From Eupeodes corollae (Eukaryota > Arthropoda > Insecta > Diptera > Syrphidae), in NCBI RefSeq assembly GCF_945859685.1, contig NC_079147.1, positions 53,164,946-53,228,945 of the forward strand: a stretch of 64,000 nucleotides of DNA. Direction: 5' to 3'. A model generated the notes under the pieces. It was not told the origin of the DNA, did not search any database, and was given only the letters and a program-made list of their open reading frames with translations. Shown piece by piece: positions 7,750 through 18,692 of the stretch; positions within the stretch are counted from its first letter, which is position 1, and the number at the start of each line of letters is the position of its first letter. A program made the position numbers and the translations under genes.

Positions 7750-10509
7750 AACTTCCCATACGAAGTTATTATAATGGGTCCGATTTGTCAAATTGAAAAT
7801 TTTGACATTTCTCGACGTTTCAAGGTCCCTAGAGTCGAAATAAAAGATTTTTAGAAAGATGTCTGTGCGTGCGTGTGTACGTACGTTCATACGTCCGTAC
7901 GTCCGTACGTTCGCTACGTTTTTTTCGTCGTCCATAGCTCAAGAACCAGAAGAGATATCGACTTCAAATAAATTTTGCTATACAGATAATAAGGCAGAAA
8001 GATGCAGAAAGGGCTAACCTAAATAAGACTTGAATTAAATTTTATATAATATATTGTAACGTGATAGCAACCAAGTATATTTTTTGAAAAAAATCCATTT
8101 AACGGTATTTTTATAAATCAAAAAACTGAAAAAAAAATGTGTCACCTACAAAATTTTACGACTTAAATATGATTTCATCTCCAAAACAATTTTGTGCAAC
8201 GAAAAATAACGTTTTTGAAAGTTGATAAAATTTTGAGAAAAATCGAATTGACAGTTTTTTTTATACAAAATAAAAATCTAAAAAAACTTTACTCAAAGTT
8301 GGTAAAAATTGAATATCGATTCAAATATCTTTTCAAAAAGTTGAAATTTAGGCTTCAAACTAATTTTATCTTATAAGAAATATTATTTTGAACATTCAGT
8401 CAAATTTTGAACAAAATCAAATTGACAGTTTTTGTACAAAAAATTAAAAACCTAAAAAAAAATTTAACAAAAGTTGGTAAAAATTGATTTTCACCTCAAA
8501 TATCTTTTCAAAAATTTGAAATATTGGATTCAAAATAATTTTATCTTATATGAAATATTGTTTTCAACATTTGATAGAAATGTGAAGAAAATCTCATTGA
8601 CAGTTTTTTTTACAAAAAATAAAACTCAAAAAAAAAAAAAAACAATACTAAAACTTGGTAAACATTTACTTTCGACTCAAATAGCTTTTCAAAAATTAAA
8701 AATATTGGCTTCAAACCTTTTTTTATTTCACAGAAAATATTGTTTTCGATATTTAGTGATTTTTATATAAAAATCCAACAATCCGTTTTTTCATAAAAAA
8801 AAAATCTATAAAAAATAGTACGCAAATTTGGTCAAAATTGATACGAGTACATATAGACAAACTTTTAAGCAAGACAAATCGACAGACGTGATGGGGAGTT
8901 ATCAGTGTGCACAATCCTGTCAAACTATTTCAAAAAAGATGCTGGGATGTGACCCACACTTATAACTTCCCATCCCGTCTGTCAATTTGTCTTGCTTAAA
9001 AGTTTGTCTATATGTACTCGTATCAATTTTGACCAAATTTGCGTACTATTTTTTATAGATTTTTTTTTTATGAAATAACGGATTGTTGGATTTTTATATA
9101 AAAATCACTGAATATCGAAAACAATATTTTCTGTAAAATAAAATAAGTTTGAAGCCAATATTTTTAATTTTTGAAAAGCTATTTGAGTCGAAAGTAAATG
9201 TTTACCAAGTTTTAGTATCGTTTTTTTTAGAGTTTTATTTTTTGTAAAAAAACTGTCAATTCGATTTTCTTCAAAATTCTATCGAATGTTGAAAACAATA
9301 TTTTCTATAAGATTTGAAGCCAATATTTTATAGTTTTGAAAAGATATTTGAGTCGAAAATCAATTTTTACCAACTTTTATAAATTTTTTTTTAAGGTTTT
9401 TATTTTTTGTAAAAAAACTGTCAATTCGATTTTTCTTAACATCTTTCAGAATGCTTAAAACAATATTTCTTATAAGATAAAATAAGTTTGAAGTCTAATT
9501 TTCAAGTTTTTGAATAGATATTTGAATCCATATTCAATTTTTACCAACTTTTGTTAATTTTTGTTCGGTTTTTAATTTTTTATAAGAAAACTGTCAATTC
9601 GATTTTGTTCAAAATTTTACTGAATGTTGACAACAAGAATTTTTGAAAGATAAAAGTAAATTAAAGCCAATATCTCAAAGTTTTGAAAAGATATTTGAGT
9701 CGAAAATTAATTTCTACCAACTTTTATTAATTTTTTTTTAGGTTTTTATTTTTTGTAAAAAAACTGTCAATTCGATTTTTCTCAAAATTTTATTGAATGT
9801 TGAAAACAATATTTCTTATAAGATAAAATAAGCTTGAAGCCTAGATTTCAAGTTTTTGAAAAGATATTTGAATCAATATTTAATTTTTTTTCGAACTTTG
9901 AGTAATGTTTTTTTAGATTTTTATTTTTTATAAAAAAAACTGTCAATTCGATTTTTCTCAAAATTTGATCAGATTTTAAAAACATTATTCTCCGTTGCTC
10001 AAAATTGTTTGGAGATGAAATCATATGTTAGTCGTTAAATTTAGGAGGTGACAAATTTTTTTTTCAGTTATTTTGATTTAGAAAAAAAACCGTTAGATAG
10101 ATTTTTTTCAAAAAATATACTTGTTTGGTATCACGTTTCAGTTTATTATATAAAATTTAATTCAAGTCTCTAGTGTCTTTGGTTCGTAAGATATTTAGGG
10201 TTAACCAAAATTTTCACCTTTTTTTTAAACTGCTATGGTAAAAAAACCACCCACGCAATTTTCTTGAGAGCCCTTTCTGCATCTTTCTGGCTTATTATCT
10301 GTATAACAAAATTTATTTGAAGTCGATATCTCTTCTGGTTCTTGAGCTATGGACGACGAAAAAAACGTCGCGAACGTACGTACACACGCACGCACAGACA
10401 TCTTTCTAAAAATCTTTTATTTCGACTCTAGGGACCTTGAAACGTCGAGAAATGTCAAAATTTTCAATTTGACAAATCGGACCCATTACAATAACTTCCT
10501 ATGGGAAGT
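7750..10509. mobile_element. 2.76-kb near-palindrome (ACTTCCCAT family, two units head to head)
   Basis: The left tip 7750-7767 (aacttcccatacgaagtt) and the right tip ending at 10509 are inverted copies. The homology continues inward: left 7775-7880 (gtccgatttgtcaaattgaa, gacatttctcgacgtttcaa) reappears reversed at 10375-10495. At the centre, 8881-8909 pairs with 8955-8983, leaving a loop of about 45 bases (8910-8954). The left arm is about 1.16 kb and the right arm about 1.55 kb. Each arm is made of divergent tandem subunits of about 175 bp marked by gacagtttttt: near 8250, 8424 and 8599 on the left, and as ctgtcaatt at 9253, 9418, 9591, 9773 and 9950 on the right. The right arm thus has about two more. 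There is no credible ORF. It resembles foldback-type elements in structure, but the superfamily is unassigned. Confidence 0.85.
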
Positions 10510-11189
10510 AAAAAAATATTAAAATAAAATAGGTATTTTCAATAATTAGAAAATGTCGACCAAAAAAAGAAATTCAAGAAAAAAACATCTCCTTCGATAG
10601 CAAAATACCTACTTGCTTTATAAAATTCGAACCATATGCAAAAGACAACAACAAATCTACCTAACTAGACATACCAAAAAAAACCGGTTTATCATGCAAC
10701 ATTGTTCTATTTCTTATTTCTTTGATTGGCTGCTTGTGCGGAAATATATCCCTCGCTCTGAGAGACAAAAAAGATCAAGAGGCAAATATAGAGTAATTGG
10801 AAATTCAAATTTTGAATTTGATAATGAAGAGAGTAACGATATTTCACTAATACATTCAAATTCATTTACATGAGTTCTGAGTTCGCTTCTGCGGGAGACA
10901 TACCCTTAACAGGTCAGGCAAATATATCAAAAAGCATCCAAAAACCAAGATATAACCCAACTTCCCATCTTAAAACCTATAGATAGTATAAATAATACTA
11001 ATAACATGAATCCCAAATCGGATTTATGGCGCAACTTCAGTCTTTCCAAAACCTTAGGTCACCCTAAAATTATTTTGGACATTTTTGCATTCCTTTTGGT
11101 GACTTTGGCAGTGCATTTTTTTAGACTAACTGAAAACTTAATTCCCTCATCTCCAATCTAAAGTAAATTAAACTTATTTAATTTTAGGT
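10510..11189. other. no recognisable feature
   Basis: AT-rich. An 86-codon open frame at 10613-10873 has no family resemblance or codon bias that would support a gene. Confidence 0.4.
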
Positions 11190-11545
11190 GAATACTGAAC
11201 ATCATGTTACGCCTAACGTCAACTTCATTTTAAATAACAAGCCTGATCAAAGGGCAGTCAAGATCATAGGTGCAACACCCTTTTTAGACTCAGCTGACGT
11301 TCCACCACCCTCCTTATTTCAGAAATAAAATAGTCAAGCACTTCAAAATTACAATACTTAAAAAGGTTACTTATACACACTCAAAATAATTTTTCTTTAT
11401 AGGACGAGCCGACGAGATGCAGTTATTCTGTTCGTGAACGAAGAAATGGAATGCTGTGGAACTCAACGTTATTCAGCCCTTTACTTTTAATATGTCAACA
11501 TCAAAATTTCATAAAATGTAAAAATAAACTTTAAAGTCATGTTTA
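11190..11545 (+). pseudogene. LINE reverse-transcriptase C-terminus relic
   Basis: The sequence reads KPDQRAVKIIGATPFLDSAD near 11240-11300, then after an interruption RERRNGMLWNSTLFSPL near 11440-11500. These match the tail of CR1/Jockey-type ORF2 proteins ('RAvrLIgdpslt.sL' and 'n.mLWNsLp..vFp'). Frames are broken and no upstream RT is present. It is old and short. Confidence 0.4.
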
Positions 11546-12104
11546 TGATTTAAGTTTTTTTTTTTTTAATACACTTTAGTTGTCAAGTTATGTTTAAGAA
11601 TTGTTCGGAAATAAAATTAATTGTCTTTAAAACGTTCTAGAAAAAACTTGTCTATAATTTTCTCGGCGATAAAATTTCAAAATACCAAAAAAACGTACCT
11701 TAATGACCGGTTTTAAAATTGTATAGTCTATAATGGATGCAAAACTAACATAAAATTCGAAAAATCAAAGTTTTATTCAGGGGCATGAAATCCACGATGT
11801 TTTTAGGAACATACAAAATATCGTATTACATCGAAAACTTAAGTTTATCACTTTAAAACATGGTACTTATACTCCTAAGTTTTCAATTCCTTTACTATTT
11901 GAAATGTTTTAATTTTTAAAAACTTGGACAGTAAACCTTTTAATATTTTTATCATAAATTACACAAGCCATCAAATAAATATTATTTAAAGCGGTACATA
12001 GAAACCACACATGTGTGCACACCTGTGCACTGACACCCGGTGTGGCATTCCGCCCCACACGCCAAATGGTTTACACTATTAGATGTGAAAGAGGTCTCAA
12101 AGAT

Positions 12105-12248
12105 CTAGACATCGAAAGAGACAAATCAAAAACTTTTGATTTTAATCGCTCCACATTTGTCACCGAAAATATCTGTGTCTGCTCCAGCCCACACACAGCA
12201 CACATTTCTGCACACCGGCACAAATGTAGTGTCTACGGGACGCTTAAT
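12105..12248 (+). repeat. dispersed repeat R1, copy 2
   Basis: This is the second copy of the repeat at 2725-2880, in the same orientation, with the same palindromic core aatcaaaaacttttgatttt and the same cacacagcacacat / tctgcacac block. The flanks 11546-12104 and 12249-12933 are AT-rich and hold nothing else I can identify. Confidence 0.6.
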
Positions 12249-12933
12249 CTTTAAATATTGACAACTAGTGAAAAATTGTTTAGGTAGTATTTTGAATGAC
12301 CAAAAAACCAAAAAAGTCTCGTGAATACAAATATTTTTTTTCTCAAATTAGTATTAATAAACCTACCAAGATTGCTTTGTCACATCTCAGACTTAAATCT
12401 ATTGTTGAGCTGTGTTATTAAATACCAACTTCGTATCATTCTCAAGAACTGATTCAAAATCCGTTTGTTAAAAATGAATTTAATTTAAAATGTTTGTGAA
12501 TTTAAAACTTTCCGTTTCTATACATTCTGCTTAATATTCGTTAGCAAAATATAAACCTAAGTTTGGTTTTTGTATACATCATCAGAGCTTGGCTCCATTT
12601 TCTTTAAGTTCTTGTTTTGGGCTTGATACTCGTACATCTTTCAACATTTGATAGACCATTAAACCGGGTCATAAATTTGAACAATTTGCAAACGCTTCCA
12701 GATGTATGTACATATGTCTTTTTATTTTAAAATGCCAAACCAAAGTTTAAATCAAGTAGGTAATAGCTGTCAAAAGACCAACTAAATGAAGTATTGCCAG
12801 ATTGAAAACCACACGTCTAAAAATACAACCATTAATATTGATATCTTCGATTATTCCAGACATCGTTACACCGAACGGATGTAAAAATTACGAAGATGAA
12901 GTTAAAAATAAACCAAAAAAAGCAACGCAAACT

Positions 12934-13368
12934 TAATGGCTGAAACACAAACACGCTTCAGCTTCGGCTTCGCCTGACGTTAACTAGTTCAGCCATATGA
13001 GTTCAATGCATGCTTTCAAAATGAAGCTTCGACCTCACTTTCATTTGACAATCGTAAGGAAAAGAACGTAATGTGACACCAAACGGAAGCTGTTATTAAA
13101 ATTTGCTGAATATTTGCTTTGTCTGACAGTTAAACAGCTGCAAAAAAAGTCAACAAACAAAATACATTTGCCTTTGAAGTGATTCTCATTGGTTATTATA
13201 CGCTGTATAAGCTACTTCCGCGATAAATTCAATTTTTTTCAATTTCAAAACTCATATTTCTTTACTTTGAGAAAAAATGTAACTGCTGCTAATGACAGAA
13301 GTACCATTTTAGAAGCAGGCCCAAAGTAACGCAGACGAAGCTGAAGCGTGTTTGTGTTTCAGCCATAA
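12934..13368. mobile_element. MITE with 40-bp inverted ends and TAA duplication
   Basis: The left end from 12937 (TGGCTGAAACACAAACACGC, continuing ttcagcttcg) is repeated inverted at the right end to 13365 (gaagctgaagcgtgtttgtg, then tttcagcca). The element of about 429 bp is flanked on both sides by TAA (12934-12936 and 13366-13368). A 3-bp TWA duplication is the hallmark of PIF/Harbinger elements, so a Harbinger MITE is the likeliest class, although the ends do not start with the usual GGG/GGC. It has no coding capacity. Confidence 0.75.
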
Positions 13369-13619
13369 AGAAGAGGATATACCAGTAAGAGTGTATTCAA
13401 AGTACGACTACGTGAAACCAGTACAATTATTTAAGAGAATAAATCGTTGTTTTTTCGGTTTTAGAAAATATTGGAGCAGTATAGTTCTAATCAGTTACCA
13501 ACACAAAAAAACTTTGACCCATTGTTGATTGTTGGAAAAAGGCGTACAAAGTTTTCAGTACAACTTTGAGATATGTGTACAAAATTGATTTATTCCTTTA
13601 GTTAATTTTCTCTTATGTA

Positions 13620-14016
13620 AAGGGTGATTTTTTAGCTATTATCTTTTTGGCAGCACTGGTTTAGACAGCTGACACACGTTTCATGTTTTGCTTCACTGTC
13701 AAACATCTTCAGTTTGGTCTTTAATTTAAATCGTGCGATTTAACGCTTTTAGACTATTTTTTGTGGGGCTATTTCAAAGCTTATGTCTATACAGACGAGC
13801 ATTGACGCATTGGAAGACAACATTGAAGCATTTATTCGTGAGATACCGGCCGAAATGTTGGAAAGAGTTTGCCAAAATTGGACTGAGTGGATGAACTATT
13901 TGAGGCGCAGTCAAGATCAACATTCGCATGAAAAAATCTTCAAGCATTAAATTATATGGACCGTAGTATCGATTTAAAAAAAACTTTCCTGTATCGTTAA
14001 AAAAATTACCCACCCT
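13620..14016 (+). mobile_element. internally deleted mariner-like element
   Basis: The left end agggtgattttttagc and right end ...aaaaattacccaccct form imperfect inverted repeats (AGGGTG...). Between them, about 100 bp of leader runs directly into the C-terminus of a mariner transposase: LWGYFKAY, then YTDEH, DALEDNIEAFIREIPAEMLE and RVCQNWTEWMNYLRR, ending at a taa near 13949. Most of the transposase is deleted, so the copy is non-autonomous. The small interval 13369-13619 holds nothing recognised. Confidence 0.72.
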
Positions 14017-14635
14017 ATATATCTAAATTTAAAATTTGTTTCAGATGAGAACCTAATGAACCAATATCGAAACCTTCTTCTTACTTATAATGCGCTGCTA
14101 GGTTCTATTTATCTTTTTATCATGTGTCATACAAATAATTAAATATATATACATATTCATATGTACAATTTTTTTTAATGCAAAGCTAATAAATTGTATT
14201 AAAAATTTAGGAAAACACCTTCCAGTGTTAAATACATGTTGTATAACTTAGAATGTAAAATTGTATACACTTCGGAGAAATTCAGTGGAAAAGATAAACA
14301 AAGCTTCAAAAATCATGATTAAATGTCTTTCTTTCAGATGTTAGAAGAATTCTGGATTTCGATTATTTAGCCCTATCATGAATTCCATCGTATTCGGAAA
14401 TGTGCTTCGTATCTCGAAAGATCGATCACAAAATTCATTCTTAGTAGAAAATCTGCTACGAATTTCTAAGTTCTTGATTTTTGGTATCACTTAATCCGAA
14501 TGAAACGGGAATATTGCCTCTTTTTCTACAACAAGTAATTTGTGTCGGAATCGTTGGGAAGTAGTTGGGTTTTTTGTAAATATGTAAGTATTTACAAATT
14601 TGTTTTTCTTTTAATACTATTTGTTGCTTTAAAAG

Positions 14636-15345
14636 GGCAAAAACAACAAATAAGGTACAATATGAAAGGCTTTATCAATTAATAAATGAGAAACCGGACA
14701 TAGCTCAAGGATATACTAAAGATGTCAAGCTGTTCTGGGAAAAAGTTAAATCGGAACTAGCGAAAAGCACGTGAAAGAATTTGCTAAACAAAATATTTTC
14801 AAATCCTTCTGAATACTTTACCATTTAGATTGGAAATGTTACATACAAAATAAACTTGTCGACAACAAAAAAGAGATAAATGCAACTGGTGGCGGAAAGT
14901 GTCGGCAACATTCTTGCTCAAAGGTGGAGGAAAGAGTCATTCACTTGGCAGGACTACAAACTTCCACATCAGGATTAAAAAACGTATAATTCTTTTGGGT
15001 TTGGAATCTCTGCTGCGCATGGGAGGGTTTCAAAACAGTTCAAAACTGAAAATTTGGCTCCTGAGCTTGATGAACCACCTGTAGATGTGTCCATGTCATC
15101 CGATCGTGGCAGGTATCGGAAAAATCAGTCTTCAAAAAGCAGATGATACTGCGAACCTCTTAAGGAAGCAAATTGAATTGCAAAACAATTTTTATTCAAA
15201 AACAGAGAGATATTACTAGGAACAAATAAAATTAACACAAAAAGAATACAGAGGAAAATATAGACTGTGCTACATGAAAAAAAACACAAATTGAAGAAAC
15301 ACGAAGAAAAAAAAACTTAAAATGCTACAAATGGGAGAGGAGAAG
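14636..15345 (+). pseudogene. SANT/Myb-like DNA-binding protein of a PIF/Harbinger element, broken
   Basis: Near 14651-14770 the sequence reads QYERLYQLINEKPDIAQGYT and FWEKVKSEL, then at 14830-14900 DWKCYIQNKLVDNKKEINAT followed by GGGK. This is the zeste-like Myb/SANT pattern ('QyerLl..ie.npdia.g', 'W.eltekLN', 'dwK...k.k...nk...aTGGG') found in many insect proteins and in the second protein of Harbinger transposons. Further pieces follow in shifted frames: SKVEERVIHLAGLQ, FGFGISAAHGR, and a C-terminal helix DTANLLRKQIELQNNFYSKT near 15147-15205. At least three frameshifts or stops disrupt it. The protein normally helps the transposase bind the element's ends. 14017-14635 holds no recognised gene. 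Confidence 0.6.
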
Positions 15346-15648
15346 CTAAATCGCCACAACCTGGATTAGTTTATGATTTTAAAAAACGAATTTGATCCAT
15401 TTATACAAAAGTTCCTATTGTCATGCTGTGAAAGCTCTAAAATAAGATTAGATTTAAGATTCTGTGGACTGTGAAAGTAATTTTTTATTTTTAATACATT
15501 TTCTTCTTTCCAGTAAAATTAACACATATTTGAGTGTTGAAGAAAATGTGGACTGTGCCATGCCACTCCTTATGTTTGTTACAAGTTTAAATCTGTAAGA
15601 TTTTGTTTTTAAAACATGAACATAATTAAATTCAATACGTTATGTCAT

Positions 15649-15762
15649 CTAAGCCGATGGATTACTAGCGTCTCGAAGTATTTTGCTCTGAATTTTCAGG
15701 TTTCGCTTTCGTCTGAAGGACTCTATTCGAGCAGCAATTACTGAAAAATCCACTGAATCCAT
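15649..15762 (-). pseudogene. possible Harbinger transposase N-terminus
   Basis: A 37-codon minus-strand frame begins MDSVDFSVIAARIESFRRKR and ends LRDASNPSA then stop. The 'RRk R.l..RilRDasnP' pattern resembles the start of PIF/Harbinger transposases. It converges on the SANT-type relic immediately to the left, the arrangement expected for such an element with its middle deleted. Short and therefore uncertain. Confidence 0.4.
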
Positions 15763-16907
15763 TTTTAAGTCCTTTATATTTATTTTTTTGCACTTAAAAA
15801 AATTGATTCAAAATTTGTTCTGGTAATCTTTAGGTACAAATTGCAATGTTTGACACGAAACATCTGATTTCAAAAATGAAAATGAAACCGGCAAATGAGG
15901 CAATGCCATTTTGAATTCTATTTGAATTTAATTTTTTATTAACATTTTTATACATTTTTTTGATATTTTTTCAGGTGTAACAATTTGTTTAAAGATTTTA
16001 GAAATATTTGAAATGTCAAAATCAAAAATAGACAAGTTATAGACCCATTAGTTTCTAGAATTGGTTTCTTATGTTAGATCGGGTACAAATAATGTGACGA
16101 AAAAAAAGGTTATTTACATGCTCGTTTTTTTTGATAGGACTAGGTATCAGTACCTGGCCTAGGATACTATGAAAGCTTATGACTACTAAGAAAAAAGTTT
16201 AAAATTCCAATTGTTTGTTCAATAAATGAAAATATTGGTTAATATAAACGAGAAGAACTTTAAGAGTAGGTCTCAGTAATCATTTAATATCTAGTCATTA
16301 ACGAAGATACGAGTTATACTTATACCTAATATCATTTAAACTGAGGATTGGAAAATTTCTATTTTAAAAGAATGAATTAAGTTTTTGTATAGCTTTATCG
16401 CAGGATTTGAAAAATGATAAGTAGAAAAAGTTTATTATTTATTAATTGAGGTCTCGGATTTTGAGAAAAACATTCTGTCTCGCATGGCACACATACATTT
16501 AAAAGTTTTAACCGTAACTCGCTCAATATTCCACGGTTAAATTTTTTAAATAATATTTTTGATATGTCTTACTTTGAGGATTCGTTGAAAACGAAAGAAA
16601 GTAAAGGACTCGTATATGTTTTGGAGAAATATTTCATGACAAAGACGTTGTAAAGCAACTATAGACATATTCAATTCAGTATTTTTTTAAGCGAGTAACA
16701 AAAGTTAAGGATACTATTTACAAAAATAAATAATATTTATTGCATAGTATTTGACAATAAATGTGAAAATCCCAATCAATTAATTTGAATAAATACACAT
16801 AATACCGTCGTTCTTTTAACATTTATAATTTGCTGAAATACAAACTTTTCTGAAGACTCTCAATAAAAAAATACATGTTTTCATCATAGGTTCATAGTTT
16901 TAGTGTA
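15763..16907. other. no recognisable gene
   Basis: AT-rich DNA with frequent stops in all frames. I find no repeat here that matches other parts of the window. Confidence 0.45.
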
Positions 16908-18063
16908 AAGGACCCGCAGCAAAGAATGAACGGCCGATGTGGGGGAAATCGTATTGTTATGATTACGGGGAGTATCGGCTTGTTGTAAGATGCCATTTCA
17001 GTAACCATAGAGATAGCTTGGTGCTCATCGTGTGTTTGTTTACAACACCTTTATTGAAATTGGTTGTTCGGTCATTGAAACACAAAGACGATTTAGAAAT
17101 CATTTTATTTTAATGGTTAATTAACAGGATTTTCTTTTTTGAGCCTCTAAAAACAGACAAAAGCTCGAAGAACGACCTCTTCACAGTGCCAAAGGCCAGT
17201 GTTTGTTGTGGCATTTGTAGAAATTTTACTCTAAAAAATATAAATTAGGTGGGGCAACAGCCCGTTGAGATCTAGGGCAAAGTGACTTACAGCTCCTGTG
17301 TACCAGTACGGTTGTCAGGAATGTATGGGACCTACACATTTAAACGGAATCCGTATAGATAATAATTTGTAAAAGCACTTTTCACAACAAGAATTACTCT
17401 TTTTCGAGAGGGAGTAGCTGTGAACAAATCCTCAGATAACACAGGCATGGATTGAACCCAACACCTCTGGCATGACAGTCCAACTCATTAACCATAATGG
17501 TCCGTTTTTTTTTGTGAAAATTGTCGGACTGCATCTGTCAACACAGATCCTTAAGTACAGATATTGCGTTATTTTTTTTACGGAACTGAGAAGACGAAGT
17601 ATGGTTTCAACAAGATGTCAAGAGCAACAATAGGTATTTTAAAAGACACATTCGATGGACGCCTGACGTCATTTTGAGGAGAGTGGATTGTCTCTCTCGA
17701 TCACCAGATTTGTAACCATTTGATTACTTTTTAAAGGACTATCAAAGCATGATTATACTTAAACAAACTTTGTACAGTACACTCGAAGCCCTAAGTAAGA
17801 CAATATCCCAAGATATTCGAACAGTTCCAAGCCAAATGCCTTAGAGGAGTATGCAGAGTGCAGACCTTCTCACAAACGTCTTCAGAAGTGTTTTGACAAA
17901 AGCACTTGACCTATGCAAATTTTTTTTCATAATTAATATTTTGTTTAGTGTTTTGAAAGGCAACGTCTACAGACTGCATTTATAAATAACATTTGATTTT
18001 TGGTGCAGAAATGAGTGTGTAGGAATTTGTTCAAATCTTTGACATTTCGCTGCTCGACCCTGT
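16908..18063 (+). mobile_element. old mariner relic, interrupted by a SINE
   Basis: The ends are imperfect inverted repeats: left 16908 aggacccgcagcaaagaatg, right reversed cagggtcgagcagcgaaatg. Transposase fragments in order are FIEIGCSVIETQRRFRNHF (about 17055-17110), LEERPLHSAK (about 17163-17195), then, after the SINE, YFFENC (about 17510), VWFQQDVKSNNRYFKRHIRW (about 17600-17660), SRSPDL then PFDYFLKDY (about 17700-17745) and STLEALSKTISQDIRTVPSQ (about 17780-17840). FQQD holds one catalytic Asp and 'SPDL.P.DYFL' the region of the last one. Multiple stops show it is dead. Confidence 0.7.
17245..17505 (-). mobile_element. tRNA-derived SINE
   Basis: Minus strand: A box at 17494-17480 (tggttaatgagttgg), then ggactgtcatgccagaggtg, then B box at 17458-17449 (ggttcaatcc). 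A body of about 190 bp follows, containing ggtcccatacattcctgaca and the end block ctgtaagtcac...caacgggctgttgcccc. It interrupts the mariner between the fragments ending near 17220 and resuming at about 17510. No clear target duplication is visible. The head is related to the remnant at 2262-2300. Confidence 0.75.
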
Positions 18064-18285
18064 ATTTTTAACTCATAAAGAATTTTTGTGTAGATTTTAA
18101 TTGATTTTAACTTAAAATGCTTCTATTTAACTTAACAATACTTAAAAAAGAAGAGCCTGGAATGCAATCCACAATTATTCTTGTTCGTCTGTGTATATTT
18201 TTAAAACCATTACAAAACATACTTTATAATAAAAATAAAAAAATAAATAAAATAAATAGTTAATAAAAATAAACATAGTATAATT

Positions 18286-18692
18286 TTGTGTATAAGATTA
18301 AAAAAATTGATTTCAATATTCGTTTTTATTTCTGTTATTTTTAGCCGTATACCAATTTTTATAATCTTAGCAGAATGTATTGAAAGTTTTCATAGAAAAT
18401 TAGTAATTGAATTTTTCTACGAACAATATCTTACGTATATAACAAAATTTTGCAAATTTTTTCGACATATTCGAATTATTCATCAATTTTTCGAAGTATT
18501 TTTTTGTAGATTCTTATTTTTCATTTAAAAAACTGACTGATTTTTCTTAAAAAAACAATATTTTCTTTAAGAATATTAAAATATTTTAAATGGAATTTTT
18601 AACTACTTTAATTTTTTTTCTCAAAATCTTAGCAGATATCAAAAACGTTATTCTTCATTGAAAAAAGTTATTTTGGAAGTAGTATCATTTTT
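18286..18692 (-). repeat. ACTTCCCAT-family arm fragment, cut by the next copy
   Basis: 18405-18690 (gaacaatatcttacgta, acatattcgaat, ctcaaaatcttagcag, aaaacgttatt, agttattttggaag) matches 19980-20050 plus 20762-20985. It stops abruptly at 18692, where a fresh tip of another copy begins, so it is an older arm interrupted by, or fused to, that copy. Confidence 0.6.

Noticed and set aside
7750..10509. CRISPR array from the regularly spaced repeats
   Set aside because: Repeats are long, diverged, without unique spacers, and the genome is eukaryotic.
10613..10873. 86-codon frame
   Set aside because: No recognisable domain and no supporting context.
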